Shown here: one piece after another, positions 1-9,132 of the stretch | Layout: each line of letters starts with the position of its first letter | Position numbering within the stretch: the stretch's first letter is position 1 | Origin: Paraburkholderia solitsugae | Lineage (GTDB): Bacteria > Pseudomonadota > Gammaproteobacteria > Burkholderiales > Burkholderiaceae | Length of the DNA: 64,000 bases | Direction of reading: 5' to 3' | Assembly (NCBI RefSeq): GCF_013177695.1 | Contig: NZ_WOEY01000066.1 | Coordinates: 1-64,000, forward strand | Notes under the pieces: generated by a model | Told to the model about the DNA's origin: nothing | Database searches by the model: none | Seen by the model: only the letters and a program-made list of their open reading frames with translations | Program-made: the position numbers and the translations under genes

Positions 1-29
1 GAACTGGCGGTTTGAGCCGCTTTCTTTTG

Positions 30-84
30 CCTACTTTTCTTTGCGGCAGGCAAAGAAAAGTAGGTGCCTGCCCCGCACAGGGGC
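30..84. repeat. Intergenic inverted-repeat (REP-like) element
   Basis: Two stacked inverted repeats lie downstream of the porin gene. The first has perfect 14-base arms (CCTACTTTTCTTTG at 30-43 and its complement at 51-64) around a 7-base loop. The second has GCCCC/GGGGC arms at 70-74 and 80-84. From memory, this arrangement recurs many times in Paraburkholderia and Burkholderia intergenic regions. It could form a transcript-end hairpin for the leftward-ending porin gene. I see only this one copy in the window. Confidence 0.75.
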
Positions 85-164
85 GACGCTAATAGTCCAA
101 TATCAAATCAAGGAAAGGCCAACGCCGTAGGCACACAGAAAAAAGCACCTCGCAGGCAAAAAAA

Positions 165-1367
165 TCAAAACTTATGCCGCATCCCAATCCTCACAACAGC
201 CTGCTTATCATCCGCCGACGCAGAAGGCCCATTGATAGCGGCGACGGCCTGTCTCCCAGTCGAATCCGTCCCAGAGGCCTTCTGATAAACCCCAATCAGA
301 TACACATCGGTACGCTTGGAAACAAAATAATCGATTCCCGAAGCGACCTGCTGATAAGTCGCCCCCGTCATACCCTTAACCGAACTCCCCTTCGTATAGT
401 CATACGCCACGCCACACAGCAAATCAGGCGCGATCTGATACTTGAAGTTCACCTCCGCATTATTCAACGTAGCATTGCCGCTCAAACCAGCCGGATTCGG
501 CCCCGAAGAAAGATCCCCAAGATCGCGAAAACTCGTATTCGAATAAGTCGCACCGAACGTGGCCGCACCGAAGAGATAGGACGCCCCAGCACCAATCACA
601 TGCAGTGACTTCGCCGATGCATACCCGGAATACACAGGCGACGCCATATTGCTCCCCGGCACGCCATTCACAGTAGCAGCAGGACTCCCCGTACTGCCGA
701 AGAACGACGTATTCGGATTGGCGACGTCAAGATACCCCACACCAAGCGCCAACGGCCCATTCACATACCCCGCCGACACCGACCAGATCCGGTTGCGCGA
801 AAAATCACCCGCGACACCGCCCAGGCTGTACATGCCTTCCACCGTCAAACCACCATACGTGTTGCTGGTGAACTTGACCGCGTTGTTCGTCGAGTTCGTA
901 TTATTGAAGTTGTCGAGATCGCCAGGATGCGCCGCCATATAGCCACCCCATTGATCACCCACCTCAAACGGGCCAAGAATATCGACGTTCGTGTCGTACT
1001 GACGGCCGAGTGTCACCGTGCCGAACGGCCCCGACAAGCCCACCCACGCCTTCTTGCCAAACAGCAGCCCCCCTTGGCCGAGCTTGCCGGTGCTGGCGTC
1101 GAAGCCGTTCTCCAGCATAAAGATCGCTTTCAAGCCGCCGCCAAGATCCTCCGTGCCGCGCATGCCCCAGCGGCTTTGCTGCATCACGCCGCTCAGCAGG
1201 CGAACCGCGCTGTGGCCCGAGACGCTGCCGTTGGCGTTGGCCGTCGCCGCATTACTCGTATAACTCACACCTTCATCAATAATGCCGTATAGCGTGACGG
1301 CACTCTGTGCATGCACCACTGCCGGAAAGGTAGCGGCGAGGCTGACTGCCAGTAGCGTTTTTTTCAT
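165..1367 (-). CDS. Gram-negative outer-membrane porin (Burkholderia type)
   Basis: A 400-residue trimeric general diffusion porin of the beta-barrel family typical of Burkholderiales. It begins with a Sec signal peptide: Lys-rich start MKKT, a hydrophobic core, and probable cleavage after VHA at about residue 20. The mature start QSAVTLYGIIDEGVSY is the classic first strand of this family. Near the start are the family features SRWGMRGTEDLGGGLKAIFMLENGF and LGRQYD. The protein ends in HKF, with the terminal Phe needed for barrel insertion. Length is normal for the family. It probably provides outer-membrane entry for small solutes; specificity cannot be read from sequence. The neighbouring amidase and transporter point the same way and may share its substrates, but the 132-base gap makes a common operon uncertain. 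Confidence 0.95.
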   Translation of the reverse strand: MKKTLLAVSLAATFPAVVHAQSAVTLYGIIDEGVSYTSNAATANANGSVSGHSAVRLLSGVMQQSRWGMRGTEDLGGGLKAIFMLENGFDASTGKLGQGGLLFGKKAWVGLSGPFGTVTLGRQYDTNVDILGPFEVGDQWGGYMAAHPGDLDNFNNTNSTNNAVKFTSNTYGGLTVEGMYSLGGVAGDFSRNRIWSVSAGYVNGPLALGVGYLDVANPNTSFFGSTGSPAATVNGVPGSNMASPVYSGYASAKSLHVIGAGASYLFGAATFGATYSNTSFRDLGDLSSGPNPAGLSGNATLNNAEVNFKYQIAPDLLCGVAYDYTKGSSVKGMTGATYQQVASGIDYFVSKRTDVYLIGVYQKASGTDSTGRQAVAAINGPSASADDKQAVVRIGMRHKF

Positions 1368-1499
1368 GTGGTCTGACGCCCAAGTTAGAGAAAGTGCGAA
1401 AAGTGACGGACGTGTTCGCTCCCGCGAGCCACGCGTTGCTTGCCTGCAAGCAGCCGGCGGCGAAACCGGCTACTGGAAGAACCTCGGAGTGAGCAGCGT

Positions 1500-2963
1500 T
1501 TAATGGCGCCCAGTGATGATCGGCGGCCGCAAGGTGCCGTGCGCCGCGGCGGTCTCATAGGCGTGGCCGAATTGCAGCAGGCCCCAGTCGTCGCGAAAGC
1601 GTCCGGCGATCTGCAAGCCGATGGGCAAACCTGATGTGCTAAAACCGCACGGCAACGCAAGCACCGGCGATTCGGTCGAGGACAGATACCAGCAGATCCG
1701 CATCCAGTCGATGTACGAGTCATAACGCTTGCCCATGAATTCAGTGGGCCAGCGCAAGTCGGCATCGAAGGGCAGCATCTGTGTGGCGGGCAGCACGTAA
1801 TACGCGTGGTTGTCCATGAAGCGGCGCATGCGCTCGAACAAGGCCGTCTTGCGCACGAACATATCGCCCAGATCCGCCGCGGATAACGAGCGATGCAAGC
1901 GGCACTCCGCTTCGATTTCCGGCTTCAGTTGGGCGCGTGCATCGGCATCGAACCGATCGACCAGGCTGCCAATCATCCACGCGCGCTCCATGCGGAACAC
2001 GTCCTCCGCGTCGCCGAGGTCAGGGTCGGCGAATTCCACGTCGCAGCCCATTGCCTCGAATACGGCGGCCTGGGCCTGCACGGTACGCTGAATCTCGGGA
2101 TCGACCGCAAGACCGGCGAGCTGGACCGACATGGCGATACGTGTGCCGCGAAAGTCGCGTTGCAACGGTTGTGCGAAGCGTGAACCCGGTTCGCTGATTT
2201 CGGTCGCGGTTTCGCCGGAGGGACCGGAGATCGCGCTAAGCAGCAAGGCGGTATCGGCGACATCGCGCGCCATCGGCCCATCTACGCCGAGCGTCGCCCA
2301 GCCGTTCAAATCCGGTGCGCGCGGTATGCGCCCCGGCGACGGACGTAAGCCGACCACCGCATTCCACGCGGCAGGATTACGCAGCGAACCACCCATGTCG
2401 CTGCCGCAAGCAAGCGGATTCATCCCGCACGCAACGGAGGCGGCGGCGCCGCCGCTGCTCCCGCCGGCCGATTTGCTCAGGTCCCACGGGTTGAGTGTGA
2501 CGCCAAACACGTCGTTGAAGGTATGCGAACCGGCGCCGAATTCAGGGGTGTTCGATTTGCCGATCATCAGCGCACCCGCGGCATCGCAGCGACGCGCGAT
2601 TAGCGCGCTATGCTCGGGTACGTGATGCTCGAACGTTTTCGAACCGAATGTGGTGCGTACGCCGCGCGTCGCGGTCAGGTCCTTCTGCGAAACAGGCAAG
2701 CCGTGCAGCGGACCTTGCCAGACGTCGCGCGCCCATAACTTGTCGATCTCGGCGGCACGGCTGCGTAGGGTGGATTCGTCGGCGATCGTCACCAGGGCGT
2801 TGACCTGCGGGTTCACGGCCTCGATGCGTGAGAGGTGCGCATTCAGAATTTCGACGGCGCTCACTTCTCTCTTGCGCTGAAGATCGAGTAGTGTGCGAGC
2901 GGACAGGTCGCAGAGTTCGCTGTTCGCAGCGAGCCGTGTATCGGCGTGAAGAGTGTCTGACAT
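1500..2963 (-). CDS. Amidase-signature family amidase
   Basis: A 487-residue cytoplasmic amidohydrolase of the amidase-signature family, of normal length. The Ser-cisSer-Lys triad is visible: Lys94 in LPVSQKD, a Ser of the AGGSSGG loop at about 166-172, and nucleophile Ser193 in GSDMGGS. Family members hydrolyse carboxamides or act on aryl-acyl amides, and the substrate is not predictable here. It lies 45 bases downstream of an MHS-type transporter on the same strand, so the two probably form an import-and-hydrolyse operon controlled by the divergent LysR gene. It is clearly different from the second amidase of the window (IacH), being longer at both ends. No strong Shine-Dalgarno precedes the ATG, so the start rests on the match of the N-terminus to the family. 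Confidence 0.88.
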   Translation of the reverse strand: MSDTLHADTRLAANSELCDLSARTLLDLQRKREVSAVEILNAHLSRIEAVNPQVNALVTIADESTLRSRAAEIDKLWARDVWQGPLHGLPVSQKDLTATRGVRTTFGSKTFEHHVPEHSALIARRCDAAGALMIGKSNTPEFGAGSHTFNDVFGVTLNPWDLSKSAGGSSGGAAASVACGMNPLACGSDMGGSLRNPAAWNAVVGLRPSPGRIPRAPDLNGWATLGVDGPMARDVADTALLLSAISGPSGETATEISEPGSRFAQPLQRDFRGTRIAMSVQLAGLAVDPEIQRTVQAQAAVFEAMGCDVEFADPDLGDAEDVFRMERAWMIGSLVDRFDADARAQLKPEIEAECRLHRSLSAADLGDMFVRKTALFERMRRFMDNHAYYVLPATQMLPFDADLRWPTEFMGKRYDSYIDWMRICWYLSSTESPVLALPCGFSTSGLPIGLQIAGRFRDDWGLLQFGHAYETAAAHGTLRPPIITGRH

Positions 2964-3008
2964 GAGAATTTCGTGGTGTTAAAGAGTGGATGACGCTTGT
3001 GCGGCGGC

Positions 3009-4322
3009 CTAGATGTCTTGACGCGTGCGGTCGACCACGAATAGCAGCGCGACCAGCGAGAGCACCCCGCAGACGATCACGTACCATGCGGGCGCGGCGG
3101 GATTCCCGGTCGCCTGAATCAGCCACGTCACGATGAATTGCGCAAAGCCGCCGAAGATCGACACGCCTGCTGCGTACGCAAGCGACAGCCCCGTTGCGCG
3201 CGTGCTGCGTGGGAACATCTCCGGCAGCATCGCGCCGTTCGCGCCTGCGTTGACGGAGTGCAGCGCTGCGAGTGCGCAGACCACCAGATACAAGGTGCTG
3301 ACCGAAGGCGAATGCTGGATCAGATAGAACCCCGGCAGAATGAGCACGGTCAGAAGCACGCGCGAGATGAAGGCAACGCGTTTGCGGCCGTACGTGTCGG
3401 ACCAGATGCCACCCACCGGCGACATCACCAGCATCACTGCGCCTGCGAGAATCCCGCACCAGAGCGCGGCATCCATCGGCAAATGCAGCACCTTGATCGC
3501 ATACGTCGACATGTAATAGATCACGATGAAATGCGCCGACGTGCCGCCGACCACCAGAAAAAGTGCGACCAGGACGAAGCGCCAATCGCGCTGCAGAACA
3601 GTTTGCAGCACGCCGGCGGAGTCGCGCGCGGCATCGGCAGGCGCATCCGTTTCGCCCCCCAGACGCGAGCGCAGATAAAGGCCGAGAGGCGCGATCAGCA
3701 CGCCGGCAAGAAACGGAATGCGCCATCCCCAGGCTTCAAGCGAAGCCTTGTCGAGGAAGTGTGACAGCAGGAAACCGACCAGCGAGCCAGCCAGCGCCGC
3801 CGCGCCCTGGCTCGCGAACTGCCAGCTCGTGATGTAGCCGCGTCGCGTGGAAGAGGCGCGTTCCGCGAGCAGGGTGGTCGCGACGCCGACTTCGCCGCCG
3901 GCGGAAAAGCCTTGCAGCAAACGCGCGGCGACGATCGCGAGCGGCGCCGCGATGCCGATTTGCGCATAGGTGGGCATCACGCCGATGAGGCCGGTGCCGA
4001 CCGCCATCGTTACGAGCGTGAGATTCATCGCGGCGAGGCGGCCGAAGCGGTCTGCCAGCACCCCGAACAGCACACCGCCGAGCGGCCGTGCGATGAAACC
4101 GATGCCGAACGTGCCGACCGAGAGTAAGAGTTGCTGCTGCGATGAAGCGAGCGGGAAGAACAGCTTGCCGAGCAGCACGGCAAAGAAGCTGTAGACGGTG
4201 AGATCGAAGAATTCGAATGCGTTGCCGATCGTCGTTGCAACGATCAGCCCGCGGGTCGAGGCGCCATGCCTCGCGCTCTGACTGGCATCGTGCAACGTAG
4301 AACTGAGTGAAGGTGACTTCAT
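3009..4322 (-). CDS. MFS transporter, metabolite:H+ symporter (MHS) type
   Basis: A 437-residue inner-membrane transporter with about 12 hydrophobic segments. It carries MHS-family signatures: an ATTIGNAFEFFDLTVYSFF first helix, the RPLGGVLFGVLADRFGR loop between helices 2 and 3, and RLLQGFSAGGEVGVATTLLAE in helix 4-5. MHS transporters move organic acids such as citrate, 2-oxoglutarate, shikimate or aromatic acids with protons. A good Shine-Dalgarno (AGAGGAA) precedes the ATG. The gene is first in a probable two-gene operon with the amidase and is divergent from a LysR regulator, so the substrate may be an amide or the acid released from it. That last step is inference. Confidence 0.88.
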   Translation of the reverse strand: MKSPSLSSTLHDASQSARHGASTRGLIVATTIGNAFEFFDLTVYSFFAVLLGKLFFPLASSQQQLLLSVGTFGIGFIARPLGGVLFGVLADRFGRLAAMNLTLVTMAVGTGLIGVMPTYAQIGIAAPLAIVAARLLQGFSAGGEVGVATTLLAERASSTRRGYITSWQFASQGAAALAGSLVGFLLSHFLDKASLEAWGWRIPFLAGVLIAPLGLYLRSRLGGETDAPADAARDSAGVLQTVLQRDWRFVLVALFLVVGGTSAHFIVIYYMSTYAIKVLHLPMDAALWCGILAGAVMLVMSPVGGIWSDTYGRKRVAFISRVLLTVLILPGFYLIQHSPSVSTLYLVVCALAALHSVNAGANGAMLPEMFPRSTRATGLSLAYAAGVSIFGGFAQFIVTWLIQATGNPAAPAWYVIVCGVLSLVALLFVVDRTRQDI

Positions 4323-4676
4323 GAACGGGATTCCTCTGGGGGTGAATCAATCCGTGATGCTTCGGTATCGTTTCGAGACCGCTTCAAGATCGGTTCGAGA
4401 GCGCGTTGATCGAGCGGAGCGCCTTCAATGACGACGACAGGAAAAGTCTAGGGAGTCAAAAAGGCGTTCTGAATTTGCTTTTTCTTATTGTGATAACGCT
4501 GGGTTATCGCACCCGGCTGGGGCTGGGATTGCCGTCGCGGCGGGCCGCGCGGCAATGGGTATTTGGGAGCATGGCCGGGGGTTTTCTCGCGGTGTACCAT
4601 CGATTCAAGCCGTCAGCCTCTGCCTGACGCCGACCGTGGTCCCCCTTTCTCTAACCGTTTAACCGACCGCTCACCC

Positions 4677-5609
4677 GTGAAATACAACCAGTTGCGCGCT
4701 TTAGTGGCGATTGCCCAGCACGGCAGCATTCGCGCCGCGGCCAAAACGGTGTGTCTGTCCCAGCCCGCGTTGACCAAGGCGATTCGTGAGCTTGAACAGG
4801 AGTTGGGCGTGCCATTGGTGTCACGCAGCGCGCGCGGCGCGCAACTCACGCAGTTCGGCCAGGCCGTGTGTGCGCGTGCGAAGCTCATCCTCGCGGAGAT
4901 GCAGCATGCGAAGGACGATGTGATCCAGCTGTCCGGTCAGGCGGGCGGTACCGTGTCGTGTGCGGTCACGCCGCTGGTGTCGCTGAAGTTTCTGTCGCGC
5001 GCGATTCACTCGTTCCGGCAGCGCATGCCGAAGACGCGACTCTCGGTTCAGGAGGGGTTTCTGACGGCGGCGTTGGCCCGGCTGCGCGATGGCTCGCTCG
5101 ACTTTGTGATAGCGATCGTCGATGAAAAAAAGCTTGCGCCGGAATTCGTGTTCCGCTCATTGCTCGAAGGCGAGTTGATTATCTCCGCGCGTAAGGGACA
5201 CGCGTTGGCCCATGCGGAATCGATCGCGGATCTGGAAGGTGCGGATTGGATGCTGAACACCACGCCGGAAAGCATCGGTCAGTCGCTTCAGGATTTTTTC
5301 GTGCGGCATGGGGCAAGCGCACCGCATGTGGTCGTGGAGTGCAGCTCGTTCAGTGCCAGCTTTTCGCTGTCGGTGAATAGCAATCTGCTGTCGTGCTGTC
5401 CGAGGAGTTTTCTGGAAACAGACTGGATTCGCGAGCGGATCGTTTCGATACCGGTGCGTGAAACATTGCCGTGCGTGTCGGTCGGCATCATCTCGCGGCG
5501 TGACGCATTGAATACGTCGGCCTGCGATTATCTGATCGACTGTTTCGTCGAAGCCGTCGCGGCTGTGCCGCAGTTTCAGTTCGATACCGATAGCGCGGGC
5601 GTGGTTTAA
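4677..5609 (+). CDS. LysR-family transcriptional regulator
   Basis: A 310-residue LysR-type regulator. The GTG start at 4677 is chosen because family homology begins at once (KYNQLRALVAIAQHGSIRAAA), with the winged HTH motif LSQPALTKAIRELEQELGVPLVSR at about residues 30-53. The upstream in-frame extension looks non-coding. The C-terminal part has the usual periplasmic-binding-protein-like effector domain. It is transcribed divergently from the MHS transporter/amidase pair across a 354-base gap, the classic arrangement for a LysR gene and its target. The effector is unknown, and the target assignment is inferred from position. Confidence 0.88.
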   Translation: MKYNQLRALVAIAQHGSIRAAAKTVCLSQPALTKAIRELEQELGVPLVSRSARGAQLTQFGQAVCARAKLILAEMQHAKDDVIQLSGQAGGTVSCAVTPLVSLKFLSRAIHSFRQRMPKTRLSVQEGFLTAALARLRDGSLDFVIAIVDEKKLAPEFVFRSLLEGELIISARKGHALAHAESIADLEGADWMLNTTPESIGQSLQDFFVRHGASAPHVVVECSSFSASFSLSVNSNLLSCCPRSFLETDWIRERIVSIPVRETLPCVSVGIISRRDALNTSACDYLIDCFVEAVAAVPQFQFDTDSAGVV

Positions 5610-5652
5610 ACGGGCCCTGTGCTGCGGCCGCCCTCAATTGCGCCTGTCGCGC

Positions 5653-6192
5653 TCAATGCGATGCCGAGCGCTTGATGCGGTGGAAGTTGCGATCGAAGTA
5701 GATCAAGCCATCGCCGTCAGTGCGCACGCTGATGCAGGTGGTTTTGACGAACATCACCGAGTGCGAGCCCACTTCCTTCAGATCGACGATCTCGCCCTGC
5801 AGACTCGCGAGTGCGTCGCGCAATACCGGCACACCGTGCGTGCCGTCATCCCAGATTGGCCAGCCAAAGCGTTCTTCCATCGGCACCTGCGTCATGCCCG
5901 CGAAGTGGCGCGCGAGCAATTCGTGCTCGCCGGGCAACACGTTGATGCACACGTAGCGGTTGCGCTCGAAGGTGGCATGCATCGCGCTCGAACGATTCAG
6001 ACAGACAAGCAAGGTGGGCGGCGTATCCGTGACGGAGCACACGGCGCTCGCGGTGACGCCGCAGCGCCCGTGCGGGCCGGCTGTCGTGATGACGTTCACG
6101 GCCGCCGATAGATGCGCCATGGCCTGACGGAATTGCTGTTTTGCCGTCGCATCGGTGTCGGATGCGGGGATCGATTGCTGGTTCGGCTTCAT
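5653..6192 (-). CDS. iacG: Flavin reductase IacG (HpaC-like)
   Basis: A 179-residue short-chain flavin reductase of the HpaC/RutF type, which uses NAD(P)H to supply reduced flavin to a partner monooxygenase. Family motifs visible are FRQAMAHLSAAVNVITTAG near residue 20, CGVTASAVCSVTDTPPTLLVCLNRSS (flavin-binding strand), and CINVLPGEHELLARHFAG. Given the surrounding iac genes it corresponds to IacG, the reductase that supports the IAA hydroxylase IacA. An AGGAA Shine-Dalgarno precedes the ATG. It is separated from the iacE-H-I-B-A operon by the FixJ-like regulator on the opposite strand, so it has its own promoter in a 280-base intergenic region containing direct repeats. The function follows known iac clusters; the exact symbol depends on that context. 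Confidence 0.85.
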   Translation of the reverse strand: MKPNQQSIPASDTDATAKQQFRQAMAHLSAAVNVITTAGPHGRCGVTASAVCSVTDTPPTLLVCLNRSSAMHATFERNRYVCINVLPGEHELLARHFAGMTQVPMEERFGWPIWDDGTHGVPVLRDALASLQGEIVDLKEVGSHSVMFVKTTCISVRTDGDGLIYFDRNFHRIKRSASH

Positions 6193-6245
6193 GTTCTGGG
6201 TTCCTGGGGGCGCGGTAGGGATCTGGATTCAAGCGTAATCAATTG

Positions 6246-6323
6246 ACGTAGGGAAAAAAATCCGCGCGAGCGGTGAACGTAGGGCCGTCTTTCCCAATCC
6301 GTCTAAAGCTTTCCCCAATGCGT
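6246..6323. promoter_or_regulatory. Direct-repeat regulatory region between iacG and the FixJ-like regulator gene
   Basis: Two pairs of direct repeats sit in the divergent promoter region. ACGTAGGG occurs at 6246-6253 and 6277-6284, 31 bases apart. CTTTCCCAATCCGT at 6289-6302 is repeated as CTTTCCCCAATGCGT at 6309-6323, 20 bases apart. Spacings near whole helical turns fit cooperative binding by a dimeric activator, perhaps the adjacent response regulator. The six-base core ATTGGG also occurs upstream of the histidine-kinase and iacA pair near 11384. Binding is inferred, not shown. Confidence 0.4.
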
Positions 6324-6472
6324 GTCTGAACGACAAGCCTATGAAGACCATTAATCCGCGCTACAGGGTAACTATCGCTTTGCAGCGCTTTTTCCACTGG
6401 TTATCATGAGCCGGCAAGACGCTTCGAATCGCACATTCCCCGAACCGCTCCGGCTTACTCCGCGCTTACTCC

Positions 6473-7135
6473 ATGTCCCACTCGCCTCAGTCCGCACCGT
6501 CGCTCGCACCGATCGTCTATATCGTCGACGACGACAACGGCATGCGCACGTCGCTTGCGTGGCTGCTCGAATCGGTCGGTGTGAAGTCGGCGGGCTTCGC
6601 CAATGCAAATGAATTTCTGAACGCCTTTGATCCCGGCGTGCCCGCCTGTCTCGTGCTCGATGTGCGGATGCCGGAGCAAAGCGGCTTCGACGTGCAAGCG
6701 CAGCTGAACCGTCAAGGTGCAACGCTGCCGATCATTTTCGTCAGTGGTCACGGCGACATTCCCATGTCGGTACGCGCCTTGCAGAACGGTGCGATCGATT
6801 TCGTCGAGAAGCCGTATAACTCGCAGCAGATGCTTGACCGCGTGCAGCGTGCGTTGAAACTCGCCATGCAACGTCACGCCGCCAATCAGAAGCAGCGCGA
6901 GTTGAAGAAGCGCCTGGAATCGCTGACGGCACGCGAAAAAGAAGTGCTGCGCGGCGTGATCGACGGCAAGGGCAGCAAGCGCATCGCCTCTGATCTGTCG
7001 ATCAGTGTGAAGACCGTCGACGTGCATCGTGCAAGCATCAAAGACAAGCTCGGCGCGGCGTCGATCGCCATGCTGGTGCGCGACGTGATGGCGGTGTGGG
7101 ATCAGGATGCGTCCGCGAACGGAGTGCCTCGTTGA
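6473..7135 (+). CDS. FixJ/NarL-type response regulator of the iac cluster
   Basis: A 220-residue two-component response regulator. The receiver domain spans about residues 13-130, with acidic pair DDD19-21, phosphoacceptor Asp63 in LDVRMPEQSG, and Lys113 in FVEKPY. The LuxR/FixJ-type HTH follows at about 150-210 (LTAREKEVLRGVIDGKGSKRIASDL and SVKTVDVHRASIKDKLG). The FixJ-like layout matches TodT/StyR-type regulators of aromatic catabolism. The probable partner is the soluble PAS histidine kinase at 11512, 4.4 kb away beyond the iacE-A operon. A two-component system has been implicated in IAA-responsive control in P. phytofirmans, and this pair fits it. No clear Shine-Dalgarno is seen before the ATG. 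Confidence 0.9.
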   Translation: MSHSPQSAPSLAPIVYIVDDDNGMRTSLAWLLESVGVKSAGFANANEFLNAFDPGVPACLVLDVRMPEQSGFDVQAQLNRQGATLPIIFVSGHGDIPMSVRALQNGAIDFVEKPYNSQQMLDRVQRALKLAMQRHAANQKQRELKKRLESLTAREKEVLRGVIDGKGSKRIASDLSISVKTVDVHRASIKDKLGAASIAMLVRDVMAVWDQDASANGVPR

Positions 7136-7224
7136 GGCACACCGCTGCGTGAGCATTGCCGCTGGCGCATTCCACGCGTGCGACGAATCTCACGCATGCG
7201 ACCTACCACGGCTGCGTCGTACAC

Positions 7225-7968
7225 TTAACGCATGAACAGCCCACCGTTCACATCCCAGCACGCGCCGTTCGCAAAGTAAGCGTTCTCCGCTGCCAGCATC
7301 ACCGCGACATCGGCGACATAATCCGCGGAGCCCAGACGTCCTGCCGGAATGTTGGCGATGACCGCCTTCAGCTTGTCGGCCGCGACGCTCTCGTGCACGA
7401 TCGGCAGGTCCATCGGCCCGGGCGAAATCGCGTTGACGGTCACGCCGGCTGCGCCGAGGTCGCGCGCGAACACCTTGGTCAACGTGACGACGCCGCCTTT
7501 GGCCGCGGCATAGTGTGCGCCGGTGGCCGATCCGCCATTCTGTCCCGCCAGCGAGGCGATGTTGACGATGCGGCCGGCGCCGGCATCGGCGAAATACTGG
7601 CCGAACACCTGGCAGCCGAACAGCACGCTGCGCAGATTGACGTTGATCACCTGATCGAACTGCTCGGCGGTGATCTCCATGACGGGTACGACTTTGGATG
7701 CGCCCGCATTGTTGATCAAGGCGTCGATGCGGCCCCAGCGTTGCAGGATCGCATCGCGTGCGGCTTCGAATGAAGTCTTGGAGGTGACGTCGAGATTCAG
7801 CGCGAAGGCGCTCGAGCCATCGGCGTTCAGGTCGCGGGCGACGGCTTGTGCGGCATCGAACGCGATGTCGCCGATGGCTACCGCATAGCCCGCTGCATGA
7901 AAGCGTGTGGCAATCGCGGCGCCGAGACCACGTGCCGCGCCGGTGACGAGTACGACTCTTTTCTGCAT
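7225..7968 (-). CDS. iacE: Short-chain dehydrogenase IacE
   Basis: A 247-residue classical SDR with the cofactor motif TGAARGLGAAIA at the N-terminus, the structural motif NNAG, and the active-site Tyr-x3-Lys in HYAAAK. It is last in the probable iacA-B-I-H-E operon. In characterised iac clusters IacE acts after IacA, converting 2-oxindole-3-acetate to 3-hydroxy-2-oxindole-3-acetate (dioxindole-3-acetate). That is an unusual role for an SDR, reported with oxygen derived from water. Sequence alone shows only the SDR fold; the specific function comes from context and the literature as I recall it. Confidence 0.85.
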   Translation of the reverse strand: MQKRVVLVTGAARGLGAAIATRFHAAGYAVAIGDIAFDAAQAVARDLNADGSSAFALNLDVTSKTSFEAARDAILQRWGRIDALINNAGASKVVPVMEITAEQFDQVINVNLRSVLFGCQVFGQYFADAGAGRIVNIASLAGQNGGSATGAHYAAAKGGVVTLTKVFARDLGAAGVTVNAISPGPMDLPIVHESVAADKLKAVIANIPAGRLGSADYVADVAVMLAAENAYFANGACWDVNGGLFMR

Positions 7969-8004
7969 TGCTTCTACTCCGTGAGAAAACTGCTGCCGCC
8001 TACT

Positions 8005-9132
8005 TTAAGCGGCAAGTGCTGCTTCGAAGTGCGCCGCGATCGCGCAGACCTGTTCATCCGCACCTCTGCGCCCGACGATCTGCAAGCCCGCCTTGAGCGG
8101 CGAGCCGTCGATCGGCAAGGGCAAGCTCAGTGCCGGATGGCCGCTCAGATTGAACGGCCGGATCAACGACGACATGGCGATGACCGACGTGCCGCCGCGT
8201 GCTTCGTCGAGTGTGATCGGCAGCGCGGGTAGTGTGGGGAGAATCAGTACGTCCACGCTTTCAAGCGCATGATCGACGGCCGCAGTGAATTGCTTGCGTA
8301 CCGACTCTGCCGCATCGCATTGCGCCGCAGTTGTTTTCGCAGCGGCGCGCAGCCGGGCGTCGAGATCGGCCCCGAGCTTGCCGGTTGCCACCAGGTGACC
8401 GAAAGCACGGGAGGTTTCGGCGTTGATGATCGAGACGCCTGCTTCGAAGGCAGCGGCAAGGCCAGCGAGGTTCACCGTGCGCGCAGTGCCGTCGGCCTGG
8501 CGTACCGCGCGCGTAACGGCTTTGAGGATTTCCGGCGTTGCGTCCACCTGCACGATACCGACGTTCCACGCGCCTGTTTGTGGCGCATGGGCTGCACGCA
8601 TGTCGAAGTCGCCGGTGATCGCCTGCATGACAGCAACGATTGTCTGCATGTCGCGCGCGAACGGCCCGACACAGTCGAGCGTCGATTCACGCGGTGCAAC
8701 GCCGCGCCGGGAGACGCGCCCGCAAGTCGGCTTCAAACCGATCACGCCGCAACACGCAGCGGGGCCGCGAATCGAACCGCCGGTGTCCGTGCCGAGCGCG
8801 GCATCGGCAAGCTTCAAGCCAACGGCCGCGGCCGAACCGCTCGACGAGCCGCCGGGAATACGCGAGGCGTCCTGCGGATTTTGCGGTGTGCCGGTGTAGT
8901 CGTTGATACCGGTCATGCCGAACGCCAGTTCGTGCATATTCGCTTTGCCGACGATGTGCCAGCCGGCATCGAGCAATCGTTCCACGACTTCCGCGTGCTG
9001 GACGGCAGGGTGTGTGTCCGCCAACGCGCGGCTCGCGGCGGTGGTCGCGTAGCCGGCGATGTCGATCGTGTCCTTGATCGCGATGGTCGGACCTGTTCCG
9101 CCTAGCGACAAGGCCTGGATAAACTCGTTCAT
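8005..9132 (-). CDS. iacH: Amidase IacH (amidase-signature family)
   Basis: A 375-residue amidase-signature enzyme, shorter than most family members. The triad elements are present: Lys20 in IAIKDT, the PGGSSSGSAAAV loop at about 93-104, and nucleophile Ser120 in GTDTGGS. The catalytic Lys so close to the N-terminus means the usual N-terminal helices are missing, as far as I know normal for this subgroup. The start overlaps the end of iacI by four bases (ATGA), so the two are translationally coupled. In iac clusters IacH is assigned to a step between dioxindole-3-acetate and catechol, presumably opening or hydrolysing an amide-containing intermediate; its exact reaction is not settled. Confidence 0.83.
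   Translation of the reverse strand: MNEFIQALSLGGTGPTIAIKDTIDIAGYATTAASRALADTHPAVQHAEVVERLLDAGWHIVGKANMHELAFGMTGINDYTGTPQNPQDASRIPGGSSSGSAAAVGLKLADAALGTDTGGSIRGPAACCGVIGLKPTCGRVSRRGVAPRESTLDCVGPFARDMQTIVAVMQAITGDFDMRAAHAPQTGAWNVGIVQVDATPEILKAVTRAVRQADGTARTVNLAGLAAAFEAGVSIINAETSRAFGHLVATGKLGADLDARLRAAAKTTAAQCDAAESVRKQFTAAVDHALESVDVLILPTLPALPITLDEARGGTSVIAMSSLIRPFNLSGHPALSLPLPIDGSPLKAGLQIVGRRGADEQVCAIAAHFEAALAA

Noticed and set aside
1452-1471. AGCCGG/CCGGCT hairpin between the amidase end and the porin start
   Set aside because: Short stem, long loop and no T-run on either strand; not convincing as a terminator.
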